Source of the DNA: Dryas octopetala
Lineage: Eukaryota > Streptophyta > Magnoliopsida > Rosales > Rosaceae
DNA length: 64,000 nucleotides
NCBI GenBank assembly: GCA_963921425.1
Contig: OY992834.1
Span: 5,332,001-5,396,000 of the forward strand
Direction of reading: 5' to 3'
In this document: one piece after another, positions 12,001 through 23,573 of the stretch
Numbering within the stretch: the stretch's first letter is position 1
Layout: each line of letters begins with the position of its first letter
Position numbers and translations under genes: made by a program
Notes under the pieces: model-generated
Database searches by the model: none
Seen by the model: the letters and a program-made list of their open reading frames with translations, nothing else
What the model was told of the DNA's origin: nothing

Positions 12001-12678
12001 ATCTGCACGGGCAACCCATGCATACAGACCAGACTTTTGGTCACTATTGGCATGCCAGTCCTTTTTTCCATGATGGTCTGCCTCATAAGCCCTCTCAAAT
12101 GACATAGCATTGACATAGCCCGGCCAATCTTTCTTAAATTCTACAACGGCACTTCCCGAGTGACCCCGATAATTCCATAGAGGGTGAACTCTTGTGGGAT
12201 TGAACCCTCTCCTTATTAACTCATCTCTCAACTTGGATCCACTTTCTCCTACATATCTCCCATCATCTGCCCGTCTGGTTGGAATATTAACCACTACTCC
12301 TGTCCAAGGCCACACTAACTTTTCATCATGGTTACAATCGATTGGGGGTTCTTCCTCACCCACAGGTTCTGATGGACCACCTTCGGTTGCTAGATCTTTT
12401 TCCAAATATTTTACCAAAGCCAAGTGTTTGGCCTTTTCTTCCATGCTTCTCTTTTCAGAAGTACTCTTTCCCACCCCAGAAGCATGTTGGAGCAGGTCCT
12501 TCAAATGAAAATTACTCTTTTTCTTCTTCGAGCAGAAGGGGCAACTAAATGTCCCGTCCGAGCTTTTGACGCTGAGTTTTCCATTCTTCAGCTCTTCATA
12601 ATATTCTTCTACATCATCACCCAGTTCTGTTTCGCTGATATCTGTATCCTCTTGAGAGCTATATGCTGAACTCCCCAT
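8019..12678 (-). CDS. FDM1-like: FACTOR OF DNA METHYLATION / IDN2-like protein (XS-XH), 641 aa
   Basis: Six coding exons on the minus strand: 12678-11760, 11470-11289, 10500-10411, 10312-10025, 9479-9270, 8255-8019. All junctions are GT-AG and in frame. Domains in order: acidic N-terminus; zf-XS finger with C46, C49, H58, H65 (SCPFCS ... FHLKDLLQH); XS domain about 119-230 (VWPWTGVVVNIP, GHSGSAVVEF); long coiled coil about 240-490; C-terminal XH domain about 500-635 (HIGVKRMGELDSKPF, LWEEYLKDPDWHPF, NQYNPSGRY, LWNFAAGRRATLKEG). Length matches the FDM1/IDN2 family (about 630-650 aa). Family knowledge: these proteins bind dsRNA with 5' overhangs through XS and act in a complex downstream of Pol V in RNA-directed DNA methylation. 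A 5' UTR intron probably lies between about 12710 and about 13470. Paralogue identity (FDM1 versus IDN2) is not decided. Confidence 0.93.
8226..8746. repeat. Tandem duplication spanning the last intron/exon junction of the FDM gene
   Basis: Copy 1 (8226-8488, about 263 bp) and copy 2 (8489-8746) are nearly identical. Copy 1 contains the functional acceptor and the first 30 coding bases of the last exon (EFINDEDEKL). Copy 2 lies upstream on the transcript and carries the same acceptor and exon edge, but one T is missing (atcatttataa in copy 1, atcattataa in copy 2). A transcript using the upstream acceptor would therefore be frameshifted. Confidence 0.9.
8987..9016. repeat. (AG)15 microsatellite in FDM intron
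   Basis: A perfect dinucleotide run inside the intron between the fifth and sixth coding exons of the FDM-like gene. Confidence 0.95.
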
Positions 12679-13380
12679 TTGAACTTTTTAGTTAAAGAGC
12701 ACTAACCTGAAAATTGAAAAAGATGAAATGTAAATATCACTTGTCAAATTTCTGTTGAATTCAATGATTTAGAATTATTCCTCTGGGAAATACATAATTT
12801 GAAAATATTAGCACAAAAAAAACATTACATGATTACATATATTTCGCAAAAGAGTTGACGGAAAAGAAAATCATATGGGTCTTTTTTCCTGAAGGAGAGA
12901 ATAAACGGATCATAAAATTAACATTGAATAGGTAACTTGCAAAGTTGCAAGTCAAAATATGAGACCCAGAAAAATAAAGAGGGACATAAATAAATAATGC
13001 TACACCAACATTCAGAATAGATGGGGAAATCACACAAAACAAGGCATTTCGGTTTCGCAACTTTAGCGCTTGTACAACAGTGCCGTTACATATAGAATTC
13101 GGTTTATCAGTCCTTTATTTCTCTCCCAACTACCCATGTAAGCTAGTTTAGATATTATAAAATCAAAATCCATCTTTGCTTTAATAGAAAAATCTTGCAT
13201 GTCAAACCACATTGTAGATAATTTACACAAATCCAAGAACTATCAAAATTCCAAAATGATAATCACAAAAAAAAAAATTAAAAGAAAACTGTACTCAATC
13301 AGTGAGATAGAGAGAGGGAGATCAGTCAAAACAGGCCGACTGGATGTTGAAGCTCCCAAACTCGAAGAGGAACAGAATAT

Positions 13381-13391
13381 AAACCCTAAAA
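13381..13391. promoter_or_regulatory. Telo-box-like motif near the FDM 5' end
   Basis: The sequence aaaccctaaaa lies in the presumed 5' leader/intron region of the FDM gene and is repeated in the upstream orphan copy at about 14303. AAACCCTAA is a known plant telo-box; function here is inferred only from the match. Confidence 0.4.
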
Positions 13392-15238
13392 CGACAATGC
13401 ATGTTGCAAAACGCAAAGAATCGGCCAAACAAGCACATGCATGGAGAGGGATCAACTAAAATGCGGAGAAAGAAATACATACAGATATTAACTGCGAAAA
13501 ATCGGAGCTCCTGAGGCCGCTGCGAGACTGAGAGACCAGTCTGTGTGAGCTCCGATTGTGGGTTCTGGGAAGAAGAAGAAGAAGAAGACTGGGTAAAAAA
13601 TTGGGGGTGAGCTGCTCGCTGCTCTCTCAGTACTTGCAAAAGCCCACAGCGGAATTTGATAATTCACTCGCCCTGTGTGAGTGTGCGTGTGAGCACTCAA
13701 CATCACGACAAATTTAACAGTGGAGACCTCGCTCAGCACAGTCCCTTCGACCGAATTGGCAAAATGGTCCAATCACCCCACGATGAGTTGGCATCAAAAT
13801 AATGATATTATTATTTCTGGCAAATTCCGAATTTCCGTTCAAAGGACATATCAAATGCAATCTGTTAATTTTTCTGACATGTTTAACTTGGGTGTTATGC
13901 GAAAATTGCGAGTGTATCTTTCTTTAAATATAGTAATACTGTAATACTAATTATTTTTTTGCACACTTTTAATATTAAATTTATTATATTTTCTTTAAAT
14001 TTACATCCTTACTATTTTGTTACACACATTTTTATTACTGTACAAATAATGATAATATAATAAATTACATTTTTTTTCGTTTAGACTTTTCGGCATACAT
14101 CCTACGTGTCATATCTTTTTGTGTAATCGTTACAATAAAAATAACGCAACACAAACACATTAAGTCTTACACCTGACACCAACTATTCGGGTTATTGAGA
14201 GATGTGTGCATTGCATCTATCCTACGTAAATATTTTCTCCATTACATGATGACTCGTAATGAGTTAAGAACTAAATCAAATTTGGAAGAAAAAAACATAA
14301 ACCCTAAAACAATAATGTATCTTGCAAAATGCAAAGAATCAGTGAAGCAAGTACTTGCTTAGAGAGAAATCAACTACAATGTGAAAAAAGAATGACATAC
14401 GATGACCTGCAAAAATTGAAGTTTCGAAGACTATTATGAGATTGAGAGAACACTCCGTGTGAGCACCAATTGGGGCTATGGGAAGAGGAATATTGGGAAA
14501 ATTGGGAGTAAATTGTTTGGTACGTACTCTCTCAATGCTCACAATAGGCCACGACAAATTTCCATAATTCAAATTTCAAACTATGTGATAGTACTCAACA
14601 AGACCAATAAGGGAGGTGGAGACCTCACTATGCCCTTTGACCGAATTGGCAATGATCCAATCACCAATGATGAGTTGCCATAAAATAATGTTATTTCTAG
14701 CAAATTCCAGATTAAATCCAACGGGGGCACATCAAATCAAATTTGTTAATTTTGTTCTAACATAATTAACTATCTTGTTTTACCAGGAAAAAAAAATTAA
14801 TTCTCTTATCTTTATAATTTTCCCACAATTTGAATAATAAAATTTACCATTTTATCTTTAAATTTACATCCTTATTGTTCTTTATATACAATTTTATAAT
14901 AAATTTACACATTAATAATAATATAATAATTGCATTTGTGATAAATAATTAATGCGAGACGGTATGCATGCCATATGTCATAATGCAATTTGGCATGCAT
15001 GTCATATGTGAGAAAGAATCTTCTCATTATAACCATTGGTGTAGTAGAGAAAATGTATGACCCACAGTCATATATGGCATGCCATATATTTTTTGTTTGC
15101 TACACTAACCATTATTATGAAATCATGTGAAAGGACAAATACGCCTAACACTAATTAGTTGAGTGATGAAAGCAATGCGTCTATCCCATATAAGTTGTTT
15201 TTTCCTTATAAATGATCGTGACACCAATTAGTTGAGAG

Positions 15239-15514
15239 TAGGGGTGTCAAACAAACTGTGTCATGCCAACTCATTTTATTTAAATTGGGTCCATTCATAT
15301 TTTCATATCATGCTGACCCATATAGCTAAAATTTAGGCTCGTCATAACTCACAACCCACAGCTCATTTGTGTTCATGTCATGCTTAATTTTAGCTCATTT
15401 CGTGCTCGTGTTGTGCCATACTTGATGGGTCAAAAATTTTGGCCCAGCTCAGCCCATTTATTTGTGCCCATACTCATGTTAGCTTCAATAGTTTCGTGCT
15501 CATATTGTGACGTG
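15239..15514. mobile_element. Fragment with a hAT-like end, inserted between repeat copies
   Basis: A segment beginning taggggtgtcaaac, a common plant hAT terminus, interrupts the repeat series between copies B and C. It is rich in degenerate tgctcatr/gtgccca words. I see no matching inverted terminus or target duplication on the right, so it is a truncated or decayed copy at best. Confidence 0.35.
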
Positions 15515-15795
15515 CCCTTTAATTTCATATTTTTAATAATAAAGTTATTATATTCTCTTTAAATTCACATTTTTTTTTAACACAATTTTAATAAAAAATT
15601 ACAAATTAATGATAAGATAATTATATATTCTCATTTTAGACATACTGGCATGAATGTCATACACCAATTAACTAATTGAGTCGGTGAGAGATGATCAAAT
15701 GAGTGTATTGCATCTATCCTATATAATTTTTTTTCCCCATGAAATGACAAGAATATGTCAAGAACTAAATCAAATTTGGAAGAAAATAACATTGT

Positions 15796-16331
15796 GGGTA
15801 ATTAAAGACTTTTTTTTTGGCATATATATTTAAAACTTGTAAAAGTGTAATGCCAAATAGATTTTTACAATCATTTCAATTGGGCTACTCAACAACTGCG
15901 TAATGCCAAATAGATAATAATTTTAAAATTTAAAATTTGACAAGTCGGCTGAATTTGATGGTAAAATCATCATAACTTTTATCATTAAGATTACTATTTT
16001 AAAGACTTTATATTGGATTTTTTTTTGTTTTCCCTTTTACTACGAGGATAATTTTGATTATTGATTATTTAAAACAAATGAATTCAAAACATTATAGAAA
16101 AAGTTGTTACTTTCGAATAATGAAAAAAAGAAAAGTTCTCTAGCAAAAAAAAAAAAAAAAGTTACCAATTCCTGCATTAATTTTCCTTTTTCCCACGAAA
16201 ACGTGCGCGGCAAACGCACCCTTAATCCACAACTAAGTTTCACTTGTTCGGGATCCAAACAGCCCCAAACCAGCTCGCCATCTCTAGCTCCAGTGCTACT
16301 GACCCTCCCCGATCGCAACTCATTGAGCTCA

Positions 16332-16334
<3 letters not shown>
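15796..16334. other. AP3B upstream region, no gene
   Basis: AT-rich, with no open frame or known repeat. The stretch 16180-16334 becomes GC-richer and CT-rich and probably contains the core promoter and leader of the AP-3 beta gene. No clear TATA box is present. Confidence 0.45.

Positions 16335-16382
<48 letters not shown>
16335..16382 (+). repeat. (CT)n tract in the 5' leader of AP3B
   Basis: About 24 CT units end 30 bases before the ATG at 16413. CT-rich leader microsatellites are common in plant genes and can affect expression; this one is positioned to be transcribed. Confidence 0.9.
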
Positions 16383-16385
<3 letters not shown>

Positions 16386-16412
16386 ATCAGAGAAACTTTG
16401 TAACACCGAAAG

Positions 16413-19400
16413 ATGTTCAACCAATTCGGTGCAACGGCGGAGACTCTAAGCAAGGCGTCGACAATGGTGTTCCGGATCGGCACAGACGCCCACCTCTACG
16501 ACGACCCCGAGGACGTCAGCATCGCTCCTCTTCTCGACAGCAAGTTCGACTCCGAGAAGTGCGAAGCTCTCAAGCGCTTGCTCGCTCTCATCGCCCAGGG
16601 CTTCGACGTCTCCAATTTCTTCCCTCAGGTCCTTCTTCTACTTCAATTCCACGCCTCCTATCTTTCCTATCTTCCACATTGATCACTTTTTTTTTTTTTT
16701 TTTTTGAATTTCAGTTCAATTTAGTTTTAGACTCTGTTTGGATGTAAAAAAGGAATCAGAGCAATCGTGTTTTATTTGAATTTCGTTTGGTTGAATTGGA
16801 ATTGCAGGTTGTTAAGAACGTGGCATCGCAGTCATTGGAAGTGAAGAAGCTAGTTTACTTGTACCTGTTGCATTATGCTCAAAAGTATGCCAAGCTCTGA
16901 TTTCTGAACCATTATCTAAATTCCATAAGCTTTCTTAATCATTAACTAAATGTTAAGCTCTAATTTGTTGTTGTTTTTTTCAATGTTATTTACGTATTAG
17001 GCGGCCGAATGAAGCATTGCTATCAATTAATTATTTCCAGAAGGATTTAGGGGATCCGAACCCGTTGGTGAGGGCATGGGCACTGCGAACCATGGCTGGG
17101 ATTCGTCTACACGTTATTGCACCTATAGTTCTTGTTGCCGTGGGCAAATGCGCTAGAGATCCTTCTGTATTTGTTAGAAAATGCGCGGCCAATGCTCTTC
17201 CAAAGCTGCATGATTTGCGCCTAGATGAAAATACTGCAGGGATTGAAGAGGTTTATTCGATTATATATACTCACAAATTGTTGTATTTGCAGTTCTTATC
17301 ATTATGTGTGTTATATTGCTTGTGTAAGAGATATTTTGGTGCAGTTGAATCTCGTATATAAGCTATAAACTGAGTCCAGTCGTTGCCTCATTGGCTTCAT
17401 TTAAGTGTGTGTGTGTGTGTTATGAATTATTTCTAATATACATAAAAATGTTCACATAATCTAATATCAGAAAATATTTCTGAAAATCTATGTCTCCTTT
17501 GAAATTCATATTATGTACAGAAAGTTTGGGATGCTTGTGTCTTGTTCATCACAGCCTTTGTTCCTCATATTGTGGATGCACTGTCATATTTTGATATATA
17601 TCGTATATTATTATAAAATTTAGAAGGGTAGTACCAGTTTCGCTGATGTGCCTATAATGCTCTAATTTATGCAGATTATTGGAATATTGTTGAATGATCA
17701 TTCCCCTGGTGTTGTTGGAGCTGCTGCTGCTTCTTTCTCTTCAGTTTGTCCAAATAATTTGACTCTGATTGGAAGAAATTATCAAAGGTTGTGTGAGATT
17801 CTTCCTGATGTGGAAGAATGGGGTCAAATCATTTTGATTGAGATCCTTTTGCGCTATATAATTGCAAGGCATGGACTTGTAAAAGAATCCATCATGTTTT
17901 CTTTGCACTGTACAGAGAATTTTCAATCTGAAAAGGATGGCTCAGACACAAGCTCTGTATCAGTAGAAGACAATGGTGACATGAGTGGCCTTTATGAGTC
18001 TGAATTAGCAAAATCAATCTCCCGATGTTATATTGAAGGGCCAGATGAATATTTATCACGATTAAGTTTCATGAATAAAAATTCCTCTGAATTTAACTAT
18101 GCGCATTTTACATCTGGAAAGAATAATGATGATGTGAAGATCCTGCTGCGGTGTACATCACCATTGCTATGGAGTAATAATAGTGCAGTTGTACTAGCTG
18201 CTGCTGGTGTACACTGGATTATGGCGCCAAGGGAGGATGTGAAAAAAATTGTTAAACCGCTCCTGTTCATCCTAAGATCATCTATTGCCTCAAAATATGT
18301 GGTAGTTAACATTTCTTATTATTTAATTGATTTATTTGTAGCATTTTAACTACTACTTTTTAATCTTATTGATGCATGCTTGTGGCCATTAATTCATATA
18401 TTATGTATGGTTTCCTCTCTAGAAGATGTGAAGTTTTCTATTGTAAACACTTGCTATTGCTTTTCTAATTTCTTTTTTACTCACTGTCAAATTCAGTGCA
18501 TTGTAATAATGCTTGTTATTATCATATTGAGAAGCTAGTACCAGCCCCTTCTCATATTTGGTTTAGCCTTAAGGTTGTTATATCTGAGTAAAATCATTTG
18601 GGAAAATGGGAAATTACATTATAAAAGAGATAATTAATAACTTTCTGTAAAGCACTGTAAGCTTATGAAATCCCTTCACATATTTGTTCATAGGGAAATG
18701 GCCTGGCAGGCCTGCTGTAAAGAATGGGTTAGTTGGGTCAGCTAATATGATATTAGTCTTCTTGTAATGCACATATCTAATCACACTACCTACACTTGGC
18801 AGAAATAAACCACAAAATAATTGTTTGTATTTTTCAAATATTCTTTTGGCCTACTGTCCGATTTGAATATTCTTTTGTGTCAATCTTCATGTATTCTAGT
18901 ATATCAATTTACAGTTGGTAAGATTGTGAGGATTGTTCTGTTGATTGACCAGTGCAGGTTTTGTGTAACATTCAAGTGTTTGCTAAAGCAGTTCCTTCAC
19001 TCTTCTCTCCATACTATGAAGACTTCTTTATATGCTCAACAGATTCATATCATATTAAAGCTTTGAAACTGGATATACTGGCTTACATTGCTACAGATTC
19101 ATCTATTTCATTTATATTCAAAGAATTTCAGGTATTTCTTTTTTCTCTTTTAAATTTGGTTCTGCCTTTCCTTTTATGGCAGATAGGTGGTTGACTTCTG
19201 TGAAGTATTATCCTTGTTGAACTTAAAAAAAGCATATATTTCAAATTTGCCACTGTAAAAGAAATAACAGTTACAAATCATCTGCTATGTTTGAAGGGGG
19301 TAAAAAAGAAGAAAATATGATTTGGAGGAGCATTATCTGATAGGATGCGATTTCTAAAGCTAATTTTTAACTACAAAAATCTGACACTAGCGTATTTCTG

Positions 19401-22400
19401 GGTCACCAGATGATTGCAAAGATCATCCTAAGCAATCTTGTAGTTAGGTTCTAAAGCTTAAAATCAGCCTATGAATCCAAATGTACATATTTACATGTGC
19501 ATGTGTGTGAACGGTGTATTTTAAGTTTTCATGTTTTAACTTATTATTTGTTAGTCAGCCATTTGTTTAGACTTCGCTCTGTATCAACTTTATGTGATAA
19601 TTGCAAACATTTAAGTGAGATAATATTATAAATCCAATGGCTTGTATCCTTTGCTTATTGTTCTAGTGTTTTCTAGGATTATATTACAGATCCAGACAGG
19701 AGATTTGCTGCTGATACTGTTGCTGCAATTGGTATATGTGCGCAACGACTTCCAAAAATGGCGAGCACATGCTTGGAAGGACTATTGGCTTTGACCAGAC
19801 AGCGTCTGTGACCATATACTTGTTTAGATCTTCAAAAAGTTTTGTGTCTTGTTTTCTAAATTGTTATCTAATCTTCTTACAAAAAATAAATTATTATATA
19901 ATCTTGCAGAACTTGTGACTAGTGAATTCGGGTCTGTGGATGGAGAAGCGGGCATTTTGATTCAAGCAATAATGTCTATTAAATCAATCATTCAGCAAGA
20001 TCCACCTAGTCATGAAAAGGTATTTTCAATTTTCTGCTGAGCTTCTGTCATTTTTTCCCCTGATGTTCACTTTGCTGCTTATTCTATCTGAATCCTTAGA
20101 TCTTTTAGACAGAACCATAGGGAAGATAAATTCTCTAAGTTATTATTATTATTATTGTTTATTCTTTGACACTGAGTAACTAGCTTTTTTCATTTTCAAG
20201 GTTATCATTCAGTTGGTTCGTAGTTTAAATTCAATAAAGGTGCCTGCAGCTCGTGCTATTGTTGTTTGGATGGTGGGGGAGTATAACTCTTTAGGCGATC
20301 TTATTCCAAGGATATTAACTACAGTACTCGCGTATCTTGCAAGGTGCTTTACTTCAGAAGCATTGGAAACAAAGCTTCAGATTTGTAATGCTACTGCTAA
20401 GGTACAATAGGAAGAAGTTGTTTGTTGCAAGTGTCATCAGTTATCTGCCTGTCTTTCTAATTAGTTACTAAAATATTTTTTCAGTTTTCATTGTTTTCCC
20501 AATTTCTTATCTTCATTGGCACAGAAGCATAATAGGGAGCTGGTTTAAATTTCTCTCACCTATATTTAGATTATCCATAAAAGAAATGTACATAATATAT
20601 CTTTCGTAATGCTTCCTTAGCAGTACTATAATGACTCAAATGCTTTGTCTAATAGTTTTATTCCTTAATAATTGTTTTTTTTCAAGATTGAGATTGTGAA
20701 TCTCATATAGCTGGGACAATTTCAAATTGTCCCAGCTATATGAGAATGGGAATGGAAATGGATTAAAGGTTGACTATTCCTTTTCATCTTCATCTGAGAT
20801 TTCAAACATCAATACATATAGCTGGGACAATTTGCAAGATATATATTTATTTTTTATGTACCTTTGTTGACATTTCTTCTCTACGTAAATATGCCAATGT
20901 CACTCTGTTGCTAAATGTTGAGATGGATCTGTTCTATAGGTACTATTGTGTGCAAAAGGGGATGATCTGTTGATGATCCAAAAAGTTTCAAGCTATGTGC
21001 TGGAACTGGCCAAATGTGACTTAAACTATGATGTTCGTGACCGAGCTCATTTCTTAAAGAAACTTTTGTCATCCTATTTAGATTCTCAAGGACCAGAGGA
21101 AGAAACCAAATGTCTGGCCCAGAATAAAGATAGTTCTTGTGTCCTTGCAGAAAACTTATTTGGAGGACAAACAAAACCAACGTCACCTGATCCCATTGAT
21201 CACCGTTTTTATCTTCCTGGTTCTCTATCGCAGATAGTGCTTCATGCTGCTCCAGGGTATGAACCTCTCCCAAAGCCCTGTAGTTTGCCCTGTGCTGGCC
21301 TTGAAAGAAATGAATTCGGGGAGGGAGTCGCTAATGGTGATCCATCTGATACAGATGATCAAGACTCGGTGTCTGAATCGTTGGATGAGGAAATTGGTTC
21401 TGATTATAGTTCACAACATTCTAATACGGGGTCAAGTGGGAGTGGTGGCAGTGTAGAGGCTGGTTCTGCAAGTGAAGATGATGATAATTCTCATCCATTG
21501 ATTCAATTCTCAGATGTTGGCAATCCTCTTAACATGAAAAATGGAGCGTCTCAGTCTGCTTCTGATTTTGGGGAGTTAATGTCAAATAGAGCTTTAGAAT
21601 CATGGTTGGATGAGCAGCCTGGTTTTTCCGGCCCAAATACTTCAGGACAATGTCAAGTCCGTAGGTCTTCAGCAAGAATCTCCATTGGGGATGTTGGAGG
21701 CCAAGTTAAACCTAAAAGCTATGCACTCTTGGACCCTGTGAATGGAAATGGATTAAAGGTTGACTATTCATTTTCATCTGAGATTTCAAGCATCTCTCCT
21801 CTGTTTATATGTATAGAAGTTTACTTCAAGAACTGTTCAAAGGAGACAATGTCTGATATAACATTGGTTGATGAAGAATCTGGCAAAGGCATAGATTCTG
21901 TAGACCAAGCTTCGGTTACACATGAAAGGTAATTTATCTATGCTTGTCTAATACAGTGCTAATCTTAGAAAAAAAAACCATTTTTATTGTTTGTGAGTTT
22001 TCAAACATCTCTACTTTGATACTGCAGCTCCATGATATCTCAAAATGATGCACCAAATCTAGTTTCTGTAGAAGAGATCACTTCTCTGGAACCTGGTCAG
22101 ACAATGACAAGAATCATCCAGGTTCGCTTCCATCACCACCTCTTGCCTCTAAAACTGACCGTATATTGTAATGGCAAGAGGCATCCTGTCAAGTTGCGGC
22201 CTGACATTGGATACTTTGTACAAGTTCTACCTATGGATATTGAAGCCTTCATAAATAAGGAGTCTCATCTGCGAGGAATGTTTGAATGTGTAAGAAGGTA
22301 AAGTGACTTCACAATTTTCTAATTTATCAATCATATTTCCAACACATCTCTTCTCTTTTGGTCATTGTTGGGTTTTCTAATTGAACGTTGTGTGTTGTAC

Positions 22401-22775
22401 TACAGGTGCACCTTCACTGATCACATTGAGGAGTTGGACAAGGGCAAGGGTGACAATTCATTGGTAGAAGACCAATTTCTTGTAATCTGCCGAAGTCTCG
22501 CATTGAAGATGCTTAGCAACGCAAATCTTTATCTTGTATCTGTTGATTTGCCAGTTGCAGCGAACCTTAATGATGCAACAGGTTTGTGCTTGCGATTCAG
22601 CAGCAAGATTTTGAGCACGTCATCCCCGTGCTTAATTACCATTACTGTTGAAGGTAGATGTTCTGAACCACTGCAAATGTCAGTTAAAGTAAACTGTGAA
22701 GAAACTGTATTTGGATTAAATCTGTTGAACAGGATCGTGAATTTCTCAGTTGAGCCCTCTCATCCTCATATATAA
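16413..22775 (+). CDS. AP3B (PAT2-like): AP-3 complex subunit beta (adaptin), 1136 aa
   Basis: Eleven coding exons: 16413-16628, 16808-16884, 17001-17250, 17675-18301, 18958-19131, 19677-19803, 19910-20019, 20201-20401, 20940-21928, 22028-22297, 22406-22775. Phases agree at all ten junctions. Residues about 1-600 form the alpha-solenoid adaptin trunk (e.g. EVKKLVYLYLLHYAQ, PNPLVRAWALRTMAGIR, FVRKCAANALPKL). Residues about 725-780 form an acidic Ser-rich hinge. The C-terminal ear (about 840-1136) carries IQVRFHHHLLPL and CEETVFGLNLLNRI, typical of plant AP-3 beta. Family knowledge: AP-3 sorts membrane cargo to the lytic vacuole from Golgi/endosomes; Arabidopsis PAT2 is the beta subunit. The donor of the sixth exon (cagc|gtctgt) is weak but is the only one that restores frame. 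Convergent with the DUF547 gene downstream. Confidence 0.95.
20701..20745. repeat. Perfect 22-bp palindrome in AP3B intron 8
   Basis: tctcatatagctgggacaat plus tt (20701-20722), a single C, then the exact reverse complement (20724-20745). A third copy of the core, atatagctgggacaattt, lies at about 20817-20834. Such tight palindromes are unstable and usually recent. Confidence 0.95.
20750..20811 (+). repeat. Copy of an AP3B exon 9 fragment inside intron 8
   Basis: Thirty bases (20750-20779) are identical to exon 9 at 21740-21769 (gaatggaaatggattaaagg then ttgactattc). The match then continues with one substitution, a 6-bp tcatct duplication and one more substitution, to about 21795. It lies in the same orientation about 990 bp upstream of its source and is bracketed by the atatagctgggacaattt repeats. 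Confidence 0.9.
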
Positions 22776-23573
22776 TTGGTGAGGATGTTGAAAATGAATA
22801 TCAAATTTTGAAAGAAAATAGGAAATACACTGTACTTCATCATTCCAAATTTGTTGTTGCATTTGTTGTACAGTGGGAAGAAGCTTTGTAATCATACTCT
22901 TTAGAAAGATGTCTTGAGCATTTCATTATTTTTGCCGGAAAGTAGTCGTTCTTGATGTTCATCAGCGTGTACTTTTTGTTTTTAGATCATCTGCTGCTTT
23001 TGATTTATGGTCCTACAAAGTGGAGGGACTTTGTGTACGTTGAACCAAACATTTAAAGTATAAGCGTGTGCCTATGTGGTGCGCTACTTCTGTCAATATA
23101 TAAAATTATTGTTGTCATATTCTTTGTAAAAAATGGTGTTTTTATAATTGAGCAGTTATTTACCTTTACTGTGCATTAAATATTTAAATGGTTCGACTTT
23201 TCCCTTTCTCTTTTGTTTTTTACTTTTGGTATTTTCTCTTTTTTTGTGATTTTGTCCCTGTATTTACGTGCGAGTGGACCACTCCTCAAATAAAGAATGT
23301 TGCCTTGAGCTCCGGTCTGAAATGCTTCAAATCCATAGACACAAAAGTTCATGTAATTCAAATGCACGTATAAATGTATAATTAATGTTTAATTTGGGCT
23401 ACATTTCCACTAGCTAATTACATTTCAATTTCTCTGCACAGTAAAAATGTATTACAGGACCTTGTTTAATTTTGATTAATTGAAGACATTAAGAACATGC
23501 TATGCCCTCTTGCTACATATCCTCGAACATAATAAGCTGCATAAGGGGTTTGCGATTCTTGTGGTTTCGCCAC
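22776..23573. other. Convergent intergenic interval (3' ends of AP3B and DUF547 genes)
   Basis: About 800 bp between two stop codons of converging genes. It must contain both 3' untranslated ends. No other gene is seen; short open frames at 23176-23373 are chance. Confidence 0.6.

Larger units (their letters stand above)
13370..15795. repeat. Degenerate tandem triplication over the FDM promoter and 5' exon
   Basis: Copy A is about 13370-14285, copy B about 14286-15235, and partial copy C about 15515-15795. A and B share an ordered series of words: ataaaccctaaaacRa, tgcaaaaYgcaaagaatc, gagatcaact, gggaagaRgaa, acctcRctYa, cctttgaccgaattggcaa, atgagttg, and ttcYagcaaattcc. The tails of A and C share gtgtattgcatctatcctay and aagaactaaatcaaatttggaagaaaa. 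Copy A contains the presumed transcription start and first (non-coding) exon of the minus-strand FDM gene. B and C are orphan copies further upstream. Confidence 0.75.

Noticed and set aside
16058-16747. Open frames of 99-167 codons on both strands over the AP3B leader
   Set aside because: They run through the CT microsatellite and overlap the true first exon in other frames.
20750-20811. The exon 9-like segment considered as an alternative AP3B exon
   Set aside because: It lacks its own acceptor and donor in phase, and its 6-bp slip and the palindrome next to it fit repair filler better.
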